Positions 33,780 to 41,845 of a stretch of DNA of 55,637 bases are shown piece by piece; the first letter of the stretch is position 1; every line of letters begins with the position of its first letter. Origin of the DNA: Levilactobacillus namurensis DSM 19117 (GTDB lineage Bacteria > Bacillota > Bacilli > Lactobacillales > Lactobacillaceae); contig NZ_AZDT01000019.1 of NCBI RefSeq assembly GCF_001434785.1, forward strand, positions 1 through 55,637, given 5' to 3'. The position numbers were made by a program, and so were the translations under genes. The notes beneath the pieces are model-generated. The model worked only from the letters and a program-made list of their open reading frames with translations, searched no databases and had not been told where the DNA came from.

Positions 33780-34730
33780 CTAGTCTTGGTCTTGAAAAAC
33801 GATGATCTTTTTCCCGGTATTTCCACCGGATTGGAAGTCCCGATGAGCTTGCTGAATGGCTGCTAGTTCAAATGGATATTCTTGGTCGACAGGCACCGTT
33901 AGCTTGCCTTGACGGTACAGGTCCACTAACTGATTTAATTCTTCAACGGACAGCATCCCCTTGGAATAGGTGCCCGTGATGCCTCTCAGACGTGTCTTGA
34001 TGGGGTCAATTAGGGCGTTGACGGACGTGATACGGCCACCTTTTTTAACGACCTGGTAGCTATTGGCCAACGTCTTGGGTCCCGTTAAGTTGACCACCAA
34101 GTCCAGGTTAGCGACCAGCTTGGTGAAATCTTGAGTTTGATAGTCGATGGTTTTATCAGCGCCCAAGGCCTGCATAAAGTCTGCTTGCTGGGCACTGCCC
34201 GTGGCGATGACGGTCGCACCGGTACTCTTGGCGAGTTGGATGGCCTGGGAACCCACCCCACCGGCCCCGCCGTGAACCAAGATGGTCTGACCAGCTTGAG
34301 CTTGGCCGTCACGAATTGTTGCGGCGTAGGCAGTAGCGGTTCCTAGCAGGAAGCCACCTAAGGGAATTAGGTCCAAATCTTGCGGAACGGTCGCCACCAA
34401 GGCGGAATCGTCCAGTAAAATGTATTCGGCGTAGGTGTGCATGAAGGCCATCCCAACCACGTGGTCACCAACAGCAAACCGTTGGACTGCGGAACCAACT
34501 GCGGCAACGATTCCGGAGAAGTCTTGGCCTAAGGAGTGTGGGAGGACGGGTTTTAGTTTCTTGGGCATGGTGGGGAAGGGGCCGTGCGCCCGAATTGCAA
34601 TGTCGGGATCGTTCACACCAATGGCGGTGGTTTTAACTAAGATTTGGTGGTCAGCTGGGGTGGGGCGGTCAACATCGACTAGGTGCATAACATCGACATC
34701 ACCGTACTGAGATAACATCATTTTTTTCAT
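33780..34730 (-). CDS. Zinc-independent MDR / quinone oxidoreductase-like protein
   Basis: A 316-residue NADP-dependent medium-chain reductase. The N-terminal GroES-like domain includes GQDFSGIVAAVG; the nucleotide-binding loop is VHGGAGGVGSQAIQLA. Zinc-binding cysteines are absent, which fits the quinone/enone reductase branch. It lies downstream of an HxlR regulator that ends with its own terminator, and a GATAGT dyad stands 75 bases before its start, so it probably has its own HxlR-controlled promoter. Reduction of quinones or enals is inferred from family and regulator. Confidence 0.88.
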   Translation of the reverse strand: MKKMMLSQYGDVDVMHLVDVDRPTPADHQILVKTTAIGVNDPDIAIRAHGPFPTMPKKLKPVLPHSLGQDFSGIVAAVGSAVQRFAVGDHVVGMAFMHTYAEYILLDDSALVATVPQDLDLIPLGGFLLGTATAYAATIRDGQAQAGQTILVHGGAGGVGSQAIQLAKSTGATVIATGSAQQADFMQALGADKTIDYQTQDFTKLVANLDLVVNLTGPKTLANSYQVVKKGGRITSVNALIDPIKTRLRGITGTYSKGMLSVEELNQLVDLYRQGKLTVPVDQEYPFELAAIQQAHRDFQSGGNTGKKIIVFQDQD

Positions 34731-34804
34731 GGATTGTGCCTCGCTTTCTAATCGTGGGATTATTATGCGGGGGTATCGCTTTTTTTAAAAGTACCGATTT
34801 TTTT

Positions 34805-34817
34805 GATAGTGACTATC
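34805..34817. promoter_or_regulatory. HxlR-type operator before the reductase gene
   Basis: GATAGT, G, ACTATC is a perfect 13-bp dyad. The related site GATACAACTTATC (GATA-N5-TATC) precedes the HxlR gene at 35260, suggesting one regulator acts at both. Confidence 0.55.
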
Positions 34818-34860
34818 TTTTGGGATTGAAATGACTGATTTTAGGCATTCTAAGTACAAA

Positions 34861-34888
34861 AAAAATCTTGGCAATCGCCAAGATTTTT
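34861..34888 (-). terminator. Terminator of the HxlR gene
   Basis: AAAAATCTTGGC, AATC, GCCAAGATTTTT is a perfect 12-bp stem with A/T runs, 8 bases after the HxlR stop. Confidence 0.88.
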
Positions 34889-34895
34889 TACGAAA

Positions 34896-35228
34896 TTAGT
34901 TAGCTTGCGCTTCGTAAACGGTCGCAAACCGTTCCAAAGCTGTTAGGACGGGCATGAATTGTTCGCCCATGGCCGTAGTCGAATACTCGACTTTCGGCGG
35001 CACCTGCGGGTAGACTTTACGGTTGATCAAGCCGTAACTCTCCAGCATTCGGAGATCTTTAGTGAGTTGGGCTTGCGTCACCATGGGCATTTTGCGACTT
35101 AGCTCGCCGAAGCGGAGGGTTTGCTGGTGAAGAAAATACATAATCACCATGTTCCATTTCCCACGCACGATTTTTTGGACGCCGGCAACGGGACAGTCAG
35201 CGAAGACTTCTGGATTGGGTTCTTTCAC
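34896..35228 (-). CDS. HxlR-family regulator with conserved N-terminal Cys
   Basis: A 110-residue HxlR/YodB-type winged-helix protein: GKWNMVIMYFLHQQTLRFGEL, then TQAQLTKDLRMLESYGLI as recognition helix. Cys12 in FADCPV occupies the place of the redox-sensing Cys of YodB/HypR, which react with quinones, diamide or hypochlorite. The start is GTG at 35228 after AGGAGTG. The adjacent quinone reductase-like gene and paired GATA-N5-TATC dyads support an electrophile-responsive switch; this is inference. Confidence 0.87.
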   Translation of the reverse strand: MKEPNPEVFADCPVAGVQKIVRGKWNMVIMYFLHQQTLRFGELSRKMPMVTQAQLTKDLRMLESYGLINRKVYPQVPPKVEYSTTAMGEQFMPVLTALERFATVYEAQAN

Positions 35229-35259
35229 GGTGAATCACTCCTATACGATTGGATTTAGG

Positions 35260-35272
35260 GATACAACTTATC
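35260..35272. promoter_or_regulatory. Possible HxlR operator before its own gene
   Basis: GATACAACTTATC has the GATA-N5-TATC layout of the dyad at 34805. It lies 32 bases upstream of the GTG start. Confidence 0.4.
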
Positions 35273-35344
35273 TTTAAGTAGCTTAGGTAATCAAACGTAC
35301 ACCATAATATACACGCAATCGCCAAAATCACAAGTCTTCTTCCG

Positions 35345-36226
35345 TTAGTCAGGCAGGCTTGCCCGCAGCCGTTGCAGGAACAGTCGCGCCACCGGTGACA
35401 GGGACTGCTGACGCGACCAGATGACCGTGATGGGCGCCGTCATTTCCGGAGAGAGCGGCCGAAACGTTACGGGCGAGTCCGGGCCCACGTTCACCAGTTG
35501 ATCCAGGCCCAGGACCAGGGTGGGGCCGTCACCGACCGTTAGCTGGGCGTTGTAGATTAAGTTATAGGTCCCACGCAGTTGAATCTGGGACGCCACGTTG
35601 CGCCACCAGTCAGCAAATTGGTGGCTTTGTGCCGCTTGTTGCGAAATCAATAGCGGCTGGTGCCGTAAGTCTAGCGGGGTGATGTGGGTCTGCTGGGCTA
35701 GGGGATGGGTCTTGGGCAGAATCACGCCCCAGCGGTCTCGTTCGGGGAGCTTGAGTGCGTGATAGTGGGTCAGGGGCTGTTCTCCGATGATGACCCCGAA
35801 ATCCAGTTGCCCGTTTGCCAGTTGATCCTTGACATTGGCGTCGTCGCCACTGTGCAGGTGCAGCTGAATCCCGGGGTAGTCGGCCTGCAGGTTGCTAATC
35901 AGGTGCATAATCCGCCGCATTCCCTGACTTTCCCCGGCCCCGATGTCGAGGGACCCACTGATGATGGGGGACTGGGTCTGGAGATTCTGGACGGTCTTGT
36001 CCGCCAGCTGGGTCAAGATTAGTGCCCGCTCGCGCAGGTACCGTCCGGCCGGGGTCAGCGTGATCTCCCGGGATCCCCGTTCGAATAAGGTGACCTGCAA
36101 CTCGGTTTCCAGATCGCTGAGTTGGCGTGAGAGGGTGGGTTGGGAGAGGTGCAGGATGTTCGCCGCCCGCGAAATCGTGCGCTCTTGGGTCACGGCCAGA
36201 AAGTAACGTAATACTCGGAGTTCCAT
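35345..36226 (-). CDS. LysR-family transcriptional regulator
   Basis: A 293-residue LysR protein with the N-terminal winged helix (SRAANILHLSQPTLSRQLSDL) and the effector domain (SGSLDIGAGESQGMRRI onward). It is divergent from the acetyltransferase/SDR operon across a 123-bp gap that contains a perfect ACCTATG-N13-CATAGGT dyad, a typical LysR recognition site. The arrangement mirrors the LysR/AKR/acetyltransferase locus at 14.5-16.8 kb, so the two may be diverged duplicates in design. The effector is unknown. Confidence 0.9.
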   Translation of the reverse strand: MELRVLRYFLAVTQERTISRAANILHLSQPTLSRQLSDLETELQVTLFERGSREITLTPAGRYLRERALILTQLADKTVQNLQTQSPIISGSLDIGAGESQGMRRIMHLISNLQADYPGIQLHLHSGDDANVKDQLANGQLDFGVIIGEQPLTHYHALKLPERDRWGVILPKTHPLAQQTHITPLDLRHQPLLISQQAAQSHQFADWWRNVASQIQLRGTYNLIYNAQLTVGDGPTLVLGLDQLVNVGPDSPVTFRPLSPEMTAPITVIWSRQQSLSPVARLFLQRLRASLPD

Positions 36227-36257
36227 ACAAAGACCCGCTTTCTAAAGTATGCTTTTT

Positions 36258-36284
36258 ACCTATGCATAAGTATACAACATAGGT
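36258..36284. promoter_or_regulatory. LysR-type binding dyad in the divergent promoter
   Basis: ACCTATG (36258-36264), 13 bases, CATAGGT (36278-36284). It is a perfect 7-bp dyad, 32 bases before the LysR start and 66 bases before the acetyltransferase start. Confidence 0.65.
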
Positions 36285-36349
36285 CTTTTACATAGCACTA
36301 AAGCGCCCGTATACTGAACGACATTCAGTACAAAAGGAGCGAGGGTATT

Positions 36350-36877
36350 ATGGTTAGTCAAAAGCTATCACAAGCGGAAATTGCGGCCCAACAAGCCGTG
36401 ATCGATCAGAATCAGCGGTTGGTCCAACGGCTCAACACGGGGCAACACGATGCGGCGGAGATTCGTCAACTGGTCAGTGAAATCATCGGCCAACCCGTGG
36501 ATGCCTCGGTGGATATTCGGTTGCCGTTCTTCACGGACTTCGGTCGGCGGTTAACGTTAGGTAAACGGGTCATCATTAATGACCAGGTCCAGATCACCGA
36601 CTTAGGAGGGATTCACCTGGCCGACGACGTGTTGATTGGCCCGGGGGCGTCATTGATCACGGTGAACCATCAATTGGATCCAGCCCACCGTCATGATTTG
36701 ATGGTCGCGCCGATTACTATCCAGCAAAACGCCTGGGTCGGGGCCAAGGCCATCATTTTACCGGGCGTCACCATCGGACGGAACGCCGTCGTGGGGGCCG
36801 GAGCGGTGGTCACCAGGGACGTCCCGGCCGATACGGTAGTGGCCGGAGTGCCAGCTAAAGTGATGAAGACGATTTAA
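36350..36877 (+). CDS. Hexapeptide-repeat O-acetyltransferase
   Basis: A 175-residue left-handed beta-helix acyltransferase of the Maa/NodL type. Visible turns are IHLADDVLIGPGASLITVNHQ (which includes the catalytic His), NAWVGAKAIILPGVTIG and NAVVGAGAVVTRDVP. It is the first gene of an operon with an SDR dehydrogenase that starts 16 bases after its stop. AAAGGAGCGAGGG precedes the ATG. LysR-controlled induction is likely. The acceptor is unknown. Confidence 0.87.
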   Translation: MVSQKLSQAEIAAQQAVIDQNQRLVQRLNTGQHDAAEIRQLVSEIIGQPVDASVDIRLPFFTDFGRRLTLGKRVIINDQVQITDLGGIHLADDVLIGPGASLITVNHQLDPAHRHDLMVAPITIQQNAWVGAKAIILPGVTIGRNAVVGAGAVVTRDVPADTVVAGVPAKVMKTI

Positions 36878-36893
36878 AAGGAGTGACTAGAAG

Positions 36894-37640
36894 ATGAGTG
36901 TTCAAGATAAAGTGGTTGTGATTACGGGGGCGTCCAGTGGAATCGGGGCCGCAACGGCGAAGTTACTGGCGTCTCAGGGAGCGAAAGTCGTCTTAGGTGC
37001 ACGGCGACAAGACCGACTGGAAGCTTTGGTACAGGAAATCGGCGATAACGCGCGCTACCAGGTAACGGACGTGACCCATCGCCAGGAGGTCCACGACCTG
37101 ATTCAACTGGCCGTGGACACCTACGGACGGGTCGACGTGTTGTATAACAACGCGGGAACCATGCCCCAGGGGAACCTGAGCGACCGGGACTACGCGAAGT
37201 GGGAAATGATGCTCAACGTGAACATCATGGGCGTCTTGAACGGCATCGGCGAGGTCTTGCCCGTGATGCAGGCCCAACGCGATGGCCTGATTATCACCAC
37301 GGATTCAGTCGCTGGTCACGTGGTCTATCCCGCTTCGGCCGTGTACAACGGGACCAAGTACGCCGTCCGGGCCATCATGGAAGGTCTGCGACAAGAAGAA
37401 AAGGGCCACGGCATCCGGTCAACCATTGTGTCCCCCGGTGCCGTCCGGACGGAACTGGTCAATACGATTGGCGACCCCCAAGTCAAGCAAGCGGTGGGCC
37501 AGTTGATGAATAGCGATCAGGATAGCGGATTGGCGTTGGATCCCGAAGACGTGGCCCGCGCCGTCCTATTTGCCATTGACCAACCCAAGCACGTCGCCGT
37601 TAGTGAGGTCTTGGTCCGGCCAGCGGATCAGGAAGTCTAA
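36894..37640 (+). CDS. Short-chain dehydrogenase/reductase
   Basis: A 248-residue classical SDR. TGASSGIG at about residues 12-19 binds NAD(P), NNAG follows near 90, and the catalytic Ser, Tyr and Lys lie in TTDSVAGHVVYPASAVYNGTK. The C-terminal part is complete. AAAGGAG precedes the ATG. It is the second gene of the LysR-linked operon and should reduce a carbonyl or oxidise an alcohol. Specificity cannot be read. Confidence 0.9.
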   Translation: MSVQDKVVVITGASSGIGAATAKLLASQGAKVVLGARRQDRLEALVQEIGDNARYQVTDVTHRQEVHDLIQLAVDTYGRVDVLYNNAGTMPQGNLSDRDYAKWEMMLNVNIMGVLNGIGEVLPVMQAQRDGLIITTDSVAGHVVYPASAVYNGTKYAVRAIMEGLRQEEKGHGIRSTIVSPGAVRTELVNTIGDPQVKQAVGQLMNSDQDSGLALDPEDVARAVLFAIDQPKHVAVSEVLVRPADQEV

Positions 37641-37718
37641 GCACAACGTCCGCGTAGACGCAGCATCAGGAGCACCCCAAGAGCTTGGTCTCTTGGGCAA
37701 GTTATGGCTTAGCCACAG

Positions 37719-37754
37719 AAAAAATCCCGCTGCTATTTAGCAACGGGATTTTTT
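37719..37754. terminator. Bidirectional terminator
   Basis: AAAAATCCCG pairs with CGGGATTTTT around the TGCTATTTAGCA inner hairpin. It lies between the SDR gene (+) and the RelB-like gene (-). Confidence 0.85.
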
Positions 37755-37830
37755 TGACAGTCACGATTCAATTTACGTTATTAAGCTGGATGGTTTCTGG
37801 GGGAGGCTAGTTTTATTTTTAATTGGTACA

Positions 37831-38121
37831 TTATTCTTTATCCAGGTAGTGCTTTAGGTCATCCACATTGTCGAAACTAGGGGCATCATCGGGAATGATA
37901 CCGAGGGACTTCGCTTGGGCCGCCACTAGGGCTTTCTCGGTCGTTTCCGTTGGTTCGTCTGATGCTGCCAGCACTTCAAATGGCACTTTCTTCTGAATAA
38001 CCAATTGATGAGCAGCTAAGTTGAAGTACTCATTAATGCTTAACCCCATGGATTTTAGTTCCTTATTTAATTCTTTCTTGAGCTCACCATCAAGGCGAAT
38101 AGTAGTTGGCGTTGTTTCCAT
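37831..38121 (-). CDS. RelB/DinJ-family antitoxin (orphan)
   Basis: A 96-residue RelB/DinJ-type protein. The N-terminal ribbon-helix-helix (TTIRLDGELKKELNKELKSMGLSINEYFNLA) binds DNA; the acidic C-terminal tail would bind a RelE/YafQ toxin. No toxin gene follows on the same strand, where the next gene is the SDR terminator. The start at 38121 follows AGGGGTG. An imperfect dyad ATCGT-N8-ACGAT at 38143-38160 may be its operator. It may be a lone regulator or the remnant of a lost pair. Confidence 0.78.
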   Translation of the reverse strand: METTPTTIRLDGELKKELNKELKSMGLSINEYFNLAAHQLVIQKKVPFEVLAASDEPTETTEKALVAAQAKSLGIIPDDAPSFDNVDDLKHYLDKE

Positions 38122-38233
38122 ATAAATCACCCCTATCTGGATATCGTCATACCATACGATTAATATACATGAGATGTTAAACCGCCTTGTCTGGCCGTCC
38201 AGTAAGACGGATGACCATTGCTACGGTTTTGTT

Positions 38234-39565
38234 TTAGGCCCGGTGCCACGCAGCGTAGCCTAGGGTCGGGAAGATGCCCACTAATTGACTGACCTGGTCG
38301 GAATCTAGCTGGTAGGTGATGGCGGGCAATAGGGCGTTGATGGCATCAGGGGCGTGGTCGCTGACTTCGGTCGCGCCAACCAAGCGACCCTGGTCATCGT
38401 GGATTTGGAGACTCTGGGCGATGGGTTCGCGGTCCAGCTGGTAGTACCAGTAGTGGGCCAGATCGTTTTCACGAACGGTGTCACCTTGCTCCTGGGCTTG
38501 GGCCACGGTCTCGCCGACCTGGGCGATCCGTGGTGAGGTGAAGACCACCGACGGCATCGCTGGAACCTTTAAGGCCGCCGTAGTCTGACCGGAGAAGCGC
38601 CGCATCAGGTACTTAGATTCGTAGGTCGCCACGGGGGTCAGCTTGGGTTGTCCGGTGGCGGCGATATCGCCGGCCGCATAAATGTTCGGGACCGCCGTCT
38701 GGAGGTACTGGTTGACCGGGATACCCGCGGGTCCGGCGGTCAAGCCGACTTGGTCTAAGCTTAAGTCGGCCACGTTCGGGACCCGGCCCGTGGCGTCTAG
38801 GATCCAGTCGGTGGTCAGGTGTTGGTCGTGGCCGTAGGTGACTTGATACTGGTCGCCTTGCCGGGCGAAGGCCTGGACGTTGGCGGTAGGGATGAAGGTC
38901 ACACCACGCCGTTTAAGATCGGCCACCACCAGTTGTACGTAGGGCTGGTAGAAATGACGCAGAACGGTCTGACCGTGCAACATGATGGTCACGTCTGCCC
39001 CGGCGGCGTTGGCAATCGTGGCAAATTCCAGGCTGATGTAGCCTGACCCGATGATGGTCAGGTGCTTAGGTAACTGGGGTAGATTCAAGAAGTCACTGCT
39101 GTCGTGCGCCAGTTCGGTTCCTGGAATGGCCAACCGGTGGGGGACCATCCCGGTGGCAATTACGATATTTTGGGCGGTGTGCGGGGTCCCGGCGACCAAG
39201 ACGGTGTGGGCGTCTTGGAACTGGGCGTGGCCGGTGAGGACCGTCGCGCCAGCCTGAGTGAGCTTACGTCGGAGGTCGGCCGGTTGCGGGTCAATCACGG
39301 CCTGCTTATGGGCCATGGTGTGGGGCCAATCAATGGTCAAGTTCCCCTGGAGCATGTTTCCCAGGTGCTCGGCGTTGCGGGTGGCCATCACGGCTTGGTC
39401 CAGGGCGATTTTGGCGTTACACCCCCGGTTGGTGCAGGTCCCGCCAATCAGGTCTTCTTCGACCACGGCAACTTTGACCCCCGTGGCCGCTAGGGGTGCG
39501 GCCCCATCGTGGGCGGCGTGACCGGCGCCAATGTACAGGACATCGTATTCGAAATTTTCAGACAT
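38234..39565 (-). CDS. FAD-dependent pyridine nucleotide-disulfide oxidoreductase
   Basis: A 443-residue flavoprotein of the glutathione/mercuric reductase class. The FAD loop is YIGAGHAAHDGA, the redox disulfide is Cys44-x4-Cys49 in GGTCTNRGCN, and the NAD loop is IIGSGYISLEFA. The C-terminal interface domain is present and the usual HxxxxE region reads HAPDAINAL, where His is kept but the following acid is not obvious. The start at 39565 follows AGGAGG. The substrate may be glutathione, bacillithiol-like or CoA disulfides; no Hg-binding tail Cys pair is present, so mercuric reductase is unlikely. Confidence 0.87.
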   Translation of the reverse strand: MSENFEYDVLYIGAGHAAHDGAAPLAATGVKVAVVEEDLIGGTCTNRGCNAKIALDQAVMATRNAEHLGNMLQGNLTIDWPHTMAHKQAVIDPQPADLRRKLTQAGATVLTGHAQFQDAHTVLVAGTPHTAQNIVIATGMVPHRLAIPGTELAHDSSDFLNLPQLPKHLTIIGSGYISLEFATIANAAGADVTIMLHGQTVLRHFYQPYVQLVVADLKRRGVTFIPTANVQAFARQGDQYQVTYGHDQHLTTDWILDATGRVPNVADLSLDQVGLTAGPAGIPVNQYLQTAVPNIYAAGDIAATGQPKLTPVATYESKYLMRRFSGQTTAALKVPAMPSVVFTSPRIAQVGETVAQAQEQGDTVRENDLAHYWYYQLDREPIAQSLQIHDDQGRLVGATEVSDHAPDAINALLPAITYQLDSDQVSQLVGIFPTLGYAAWHRA

Positions 39566-39630
39566 AAGCAATTCCTCCTGTCACTAGTTTACCCTTTAAA
39601 TTTAACGAATTTTATCCGGAAACGCAAAGA

Positions 39631-39658
39631 AGCTGTCCCGCCGGTGAGGGGGACAGCT
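39631..39658 (-). terminator. Terminator of the zinc-ribbon gene
   Basis: AGCTGTCCC pairs with GGGACAGCT around GCCGGTGAGG, 15 bases past the stop at 39673. Confidence 0.65.
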
Positions 39659-39672
39659 CGTGGTAACTAGGG

Positions 39673-40089
39673 TTATGTCCGGGCGTCGAATTGGTGACCG
39701 CACTTGGGACAGGTGATGCGGACGTGGCCATGATGGCGGGGAATCCGAATCCGCGCCTGGCACTGGGCGCAGCGGAAGAACTTGTAGTTCCAGTGTTGGG
39801 TCACTTGGTACCGGAGACGTTGGAACGGGCGAATCACTGGTAACCACACGCGTTCGAACCCGCGGTTGATGGCGACTTGCCGGTAGATTTTCCGGGAGAA
39901 GAGGCGCCAGTAGGTCAGAATCAACAGGACGATGGCGGCGAGGATCAACCAGCCCGTCCGGACGAACAGACTAACAATCAGTAACGCGAGGGCCAAGTAA
40001 TTCATAAAGCGGTTCAGGTGGTCATTTTGCCCGTACCGACCGATCATGAACCGCTGGAGCCGGTAGAGCCATTTAGAATGCGGACGCAT
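39673..40089 (-). CDS. Membrane protein with C-terminal zinc ribbon
   Basis: A 138-residue protein with two membrane spans (about 28-44 and 46-62), a basic cytosolic segment and a C-terminal zinc ribbon formed by Cys107-x2-Cys110 and Cys127-x2-Cys130. Proteins of this shape are common in lactobacilli and unassigned; the ribbon could bind RNA or protein at the membrane. AAAGGAAC precedes the ATG. It stands alone. Confidence 0.8.
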   Translation of the reverse strand: MRPHSKWLYRLQRFMIGRYGQNDHLNRFMNYLALALLIVSLFVRTGWLILAAIVLLILTYWRLFSRKIYRQVAINRGFERVWLPVIRPFQRLRYQVTQHWNYKFFRCAQCQARIRIPRHHGHVRITCPKCGHQFDART

Positions 40090-40239
40090 AGTGAAGTTCC
40101 TTTCTGCAAAGAATCAATGGCTAATCCTACCATATTTCGCCGGCCCGGACAATTAATCGTCCGGGGTCGTAGGGACGCGTATAATGGAGGGTAATCATCA
40201 GTCGCGTCAGTGACGGCGCGGTAAAAGGGGGACGAAGCA

Positions 40240-40761
40240 ATGATAGCAGAAACGGACCGCATTCAGGTGCGACCCTTGATTGAAGCGGATTTAGCCGACT
40301 ACCAGCGAATCCTGCGTATCCCGGCAATGGCGGTGGCGAACGGGTCACCGGTCGCCACGGCACCGGATCTCATGGCCAATTGGTTTGAACAGGACCGTCA
40401 TAGTCCGTTTGCCTTCGCGGTGATCGACCGGGCGCACCGTCGTTTCGTGGGGGCGATTTTTTATTACCAGCATGAAGGTCCCGCGCAGACGCGACCAATC
40501 GGGACCTACGACTTGGGGTATTTCCTGGAGCCCGCCATGTGGGGGAAGGGCTTAATGCCCGAAGCCGTGCAGGCCAGCTTTGACTTGGTCGTTCGGGGGA
40601 CGGCTGGATCAGTAACGCTCTGGGCCGACTGTCTGACCACCAATCACCGCTCACAACGGGTCTTAGAGAAGTTAGGCTTTGTTCCCGGCCAGCCTGGCGT
40701 GGTCCAGAACCCCGGAGCCGATGCGGTGGCGGTCAACTGGTTCAGTAAGCAGTTGGGCTGA
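40240..40761 (+). CDS. GNAT-family N-acetyltransferase
   Basis: A 173-residue RimJ/RimL-like acetyltransferase. The acetyl-CoA segment is LGYFLEPAMWGKGLMPEA, and the C-terminal WADCLTTNHRSQRVLEKLGF block is typical for acetylation of protein N-termini or small amines. GGGGGACGAAG precedes the ATG. It is monocistronic with a parS site 10 bases after the stop. The substrate is unknown. Confidence 0.88.
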   Translation: MIAETDRIQVRPLIEADLADYQRILRIPAMAVANGSPVATAPDLMANWFEQDRHSPFAFAVIDRAHRRFVGAIFYYQHEGPAQTRPIGTYDLGYFLEPAMWGKGLMPEAVQASFDLVVRGTAGSVTLWADCLTTNHRSQRVLEKLGFVPGQPGVVQNPGADAVAVNWFSKQLG

Positions 40762-40770
40762 CGACGGGAC

Positions 40771-40786
40771 TGTTTCACGTGAAACA
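40771..40786. promoter_or_regulatory. parS (ParB binding site)
   Basis: TGTTTCACGTGAAACA, an exact consensus palindrome, in the short gap between GNAT and the aldo-keto reductase gene. Confidence 0.9.
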
Positions 40787-40878
40787 CGGCGGAAACGGAC
40801 CGACGAATCGCTAGGTAAGCGGATACAAAAGGCGTAAACTAAAGCTTGTTTAATCCTAAATTGAGGAAGTAATTAGCG

Positions 40879-41760
40879 ATGACAATGCCAACTTTTGAAT
40901 TAAGTCACGGAATCAAGATTCCCGCCGCGGGTTTCGGCGTCTTTCAGGTCGAAAACGGCGGGACCACTAAACAAGCGGTCCTGGATGCGTTAGCGGCCGG
41001 GTACCGACTGATCGACACCGCACAGGCTTACGGCAACGAAGCCGAAGTCGGCGCCGCGCTGAAGGCCTCCGGGGTGCCCCGGGCAGACCTCTTCGTGACC
41101 ACTAAGGTCTGGGTCAGCTCGACCGGCTACCAGGAGACTAAGCAGGCCTTTGAGGACTCGTTGCGCAAACTCCAACTCGACTATCTGGATCTGTACCTGA
41201 TTCACCAGCCCTATGGCGACGTGTACGGATCCTGGCGGGCGTTGGAGGACCTCTACCAAGAGGGCAAAGTACGGGCCATTGGGGTCTCCAACTTCTACGC
41301 CGACCGGTTATTGGACTTGGCGCAACATAACCTAGTGATTCCCCAGGTCAACCAGATTGAAATCAATCCGTGGTTCCAAAAAGACGCGGAGCTCGACTGG
41401 CACCAGAAGTTAGGGGTCCAAGCCGAGGCTTGGGCACCATTTGCGGAGGGACGCCACGACCTGTTCACGAACCCGACCTTGCAAGCCATTGGCGCGTCCC
41501 ACCACAAGAGCGTCGGCCAAGTGGTCCTCCGGTGGCTGTATCAACGGGGCATCGTCAGTCTAGCGAAGACCGTGCACCCGGAGCGCATGGCGGAGAACAT
41601 CGCCATCTTCGACTTCACCCTGACGCCGGATGAGATGACGCAGATTGCGGCGTTGGACCGACACGAATCGGCCTTCTTTGACCACCGCGACGCCAGCACC
41701 GTCTTGGACTTAGGGGGCGGGATGCCCCAGGTTCCCGGGTCAACGGGGAATCGCGAGTAA
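40879..41760 (+). CDS. Aldo/keto reductase
   Basis: A 293-residue aldo-keto reductase, the third in the window and clearly similar to the one at 15014-15847 (shared QLDYLDLYLIHQPYGDV block). The catalytic residues are in LIDTAQAYGNE, VTTKVWV and LIHQPYG. GAGGAAG precedes the ATG. It is monocistronic with no regulator beside it. The C-terminus carries a longer Gly-rich tail (DLGGGMPQVPGS) than its relative. It probably reduces dicarbonyl or aldehyde compounds with NADPH. Confidence 0.9.
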   Translation: MTMPTFELSHGIKIPAAGFGVFQVENGGTTKQAVLDALAAGYRLIDTAQAYGNEAEVGAALKASGVPRADLFVTTKVWVSSTGYQETKQAFEDSLRKLQLDYLDLYLIHQPYGDVYGSWRALEDLYQEGKVRAIGVSNFYADRLLDLAQHNLVIPQVNQIEINPWFQKDAELDWHQKLGVQAEAWAPFAEGRHDLFTNPTLQAIGASHHKSVGQVVLRWLYQRGIVSLAKTVHPERMAENIAIFDFTLTPDEMTQIAALDRHESAFFDHRDASTVLDLGGGMPQVPGSTGNRE

Positions 41761-41781
41761 CCACGAACTTTATCAATCACT

Positions 41782-41832
41782 AAAAAGTCACCCACGCACC
41801 AGTCTTGCGACTTGGTCCGTGGGTGACTTTTT
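41782..41832. terminator. Bidirectional terminator
   Basis: AAAAAGTCACCCACG pairs with CGTGGGTGACTTTTT, and the inner ACCAGTC and GACTTGGT extend it. It separates the convergent AKR and purH genes. Confidence 0.88.
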
Positions 41833-41845
41833 AGGCTCGCGTGCG

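Noticed and set aside
34805-34817. TetR-type operator
   Set aside because: The adjacent regulator is HxlR and a related dyad precedes it, so HxlR control is the simpler reading.
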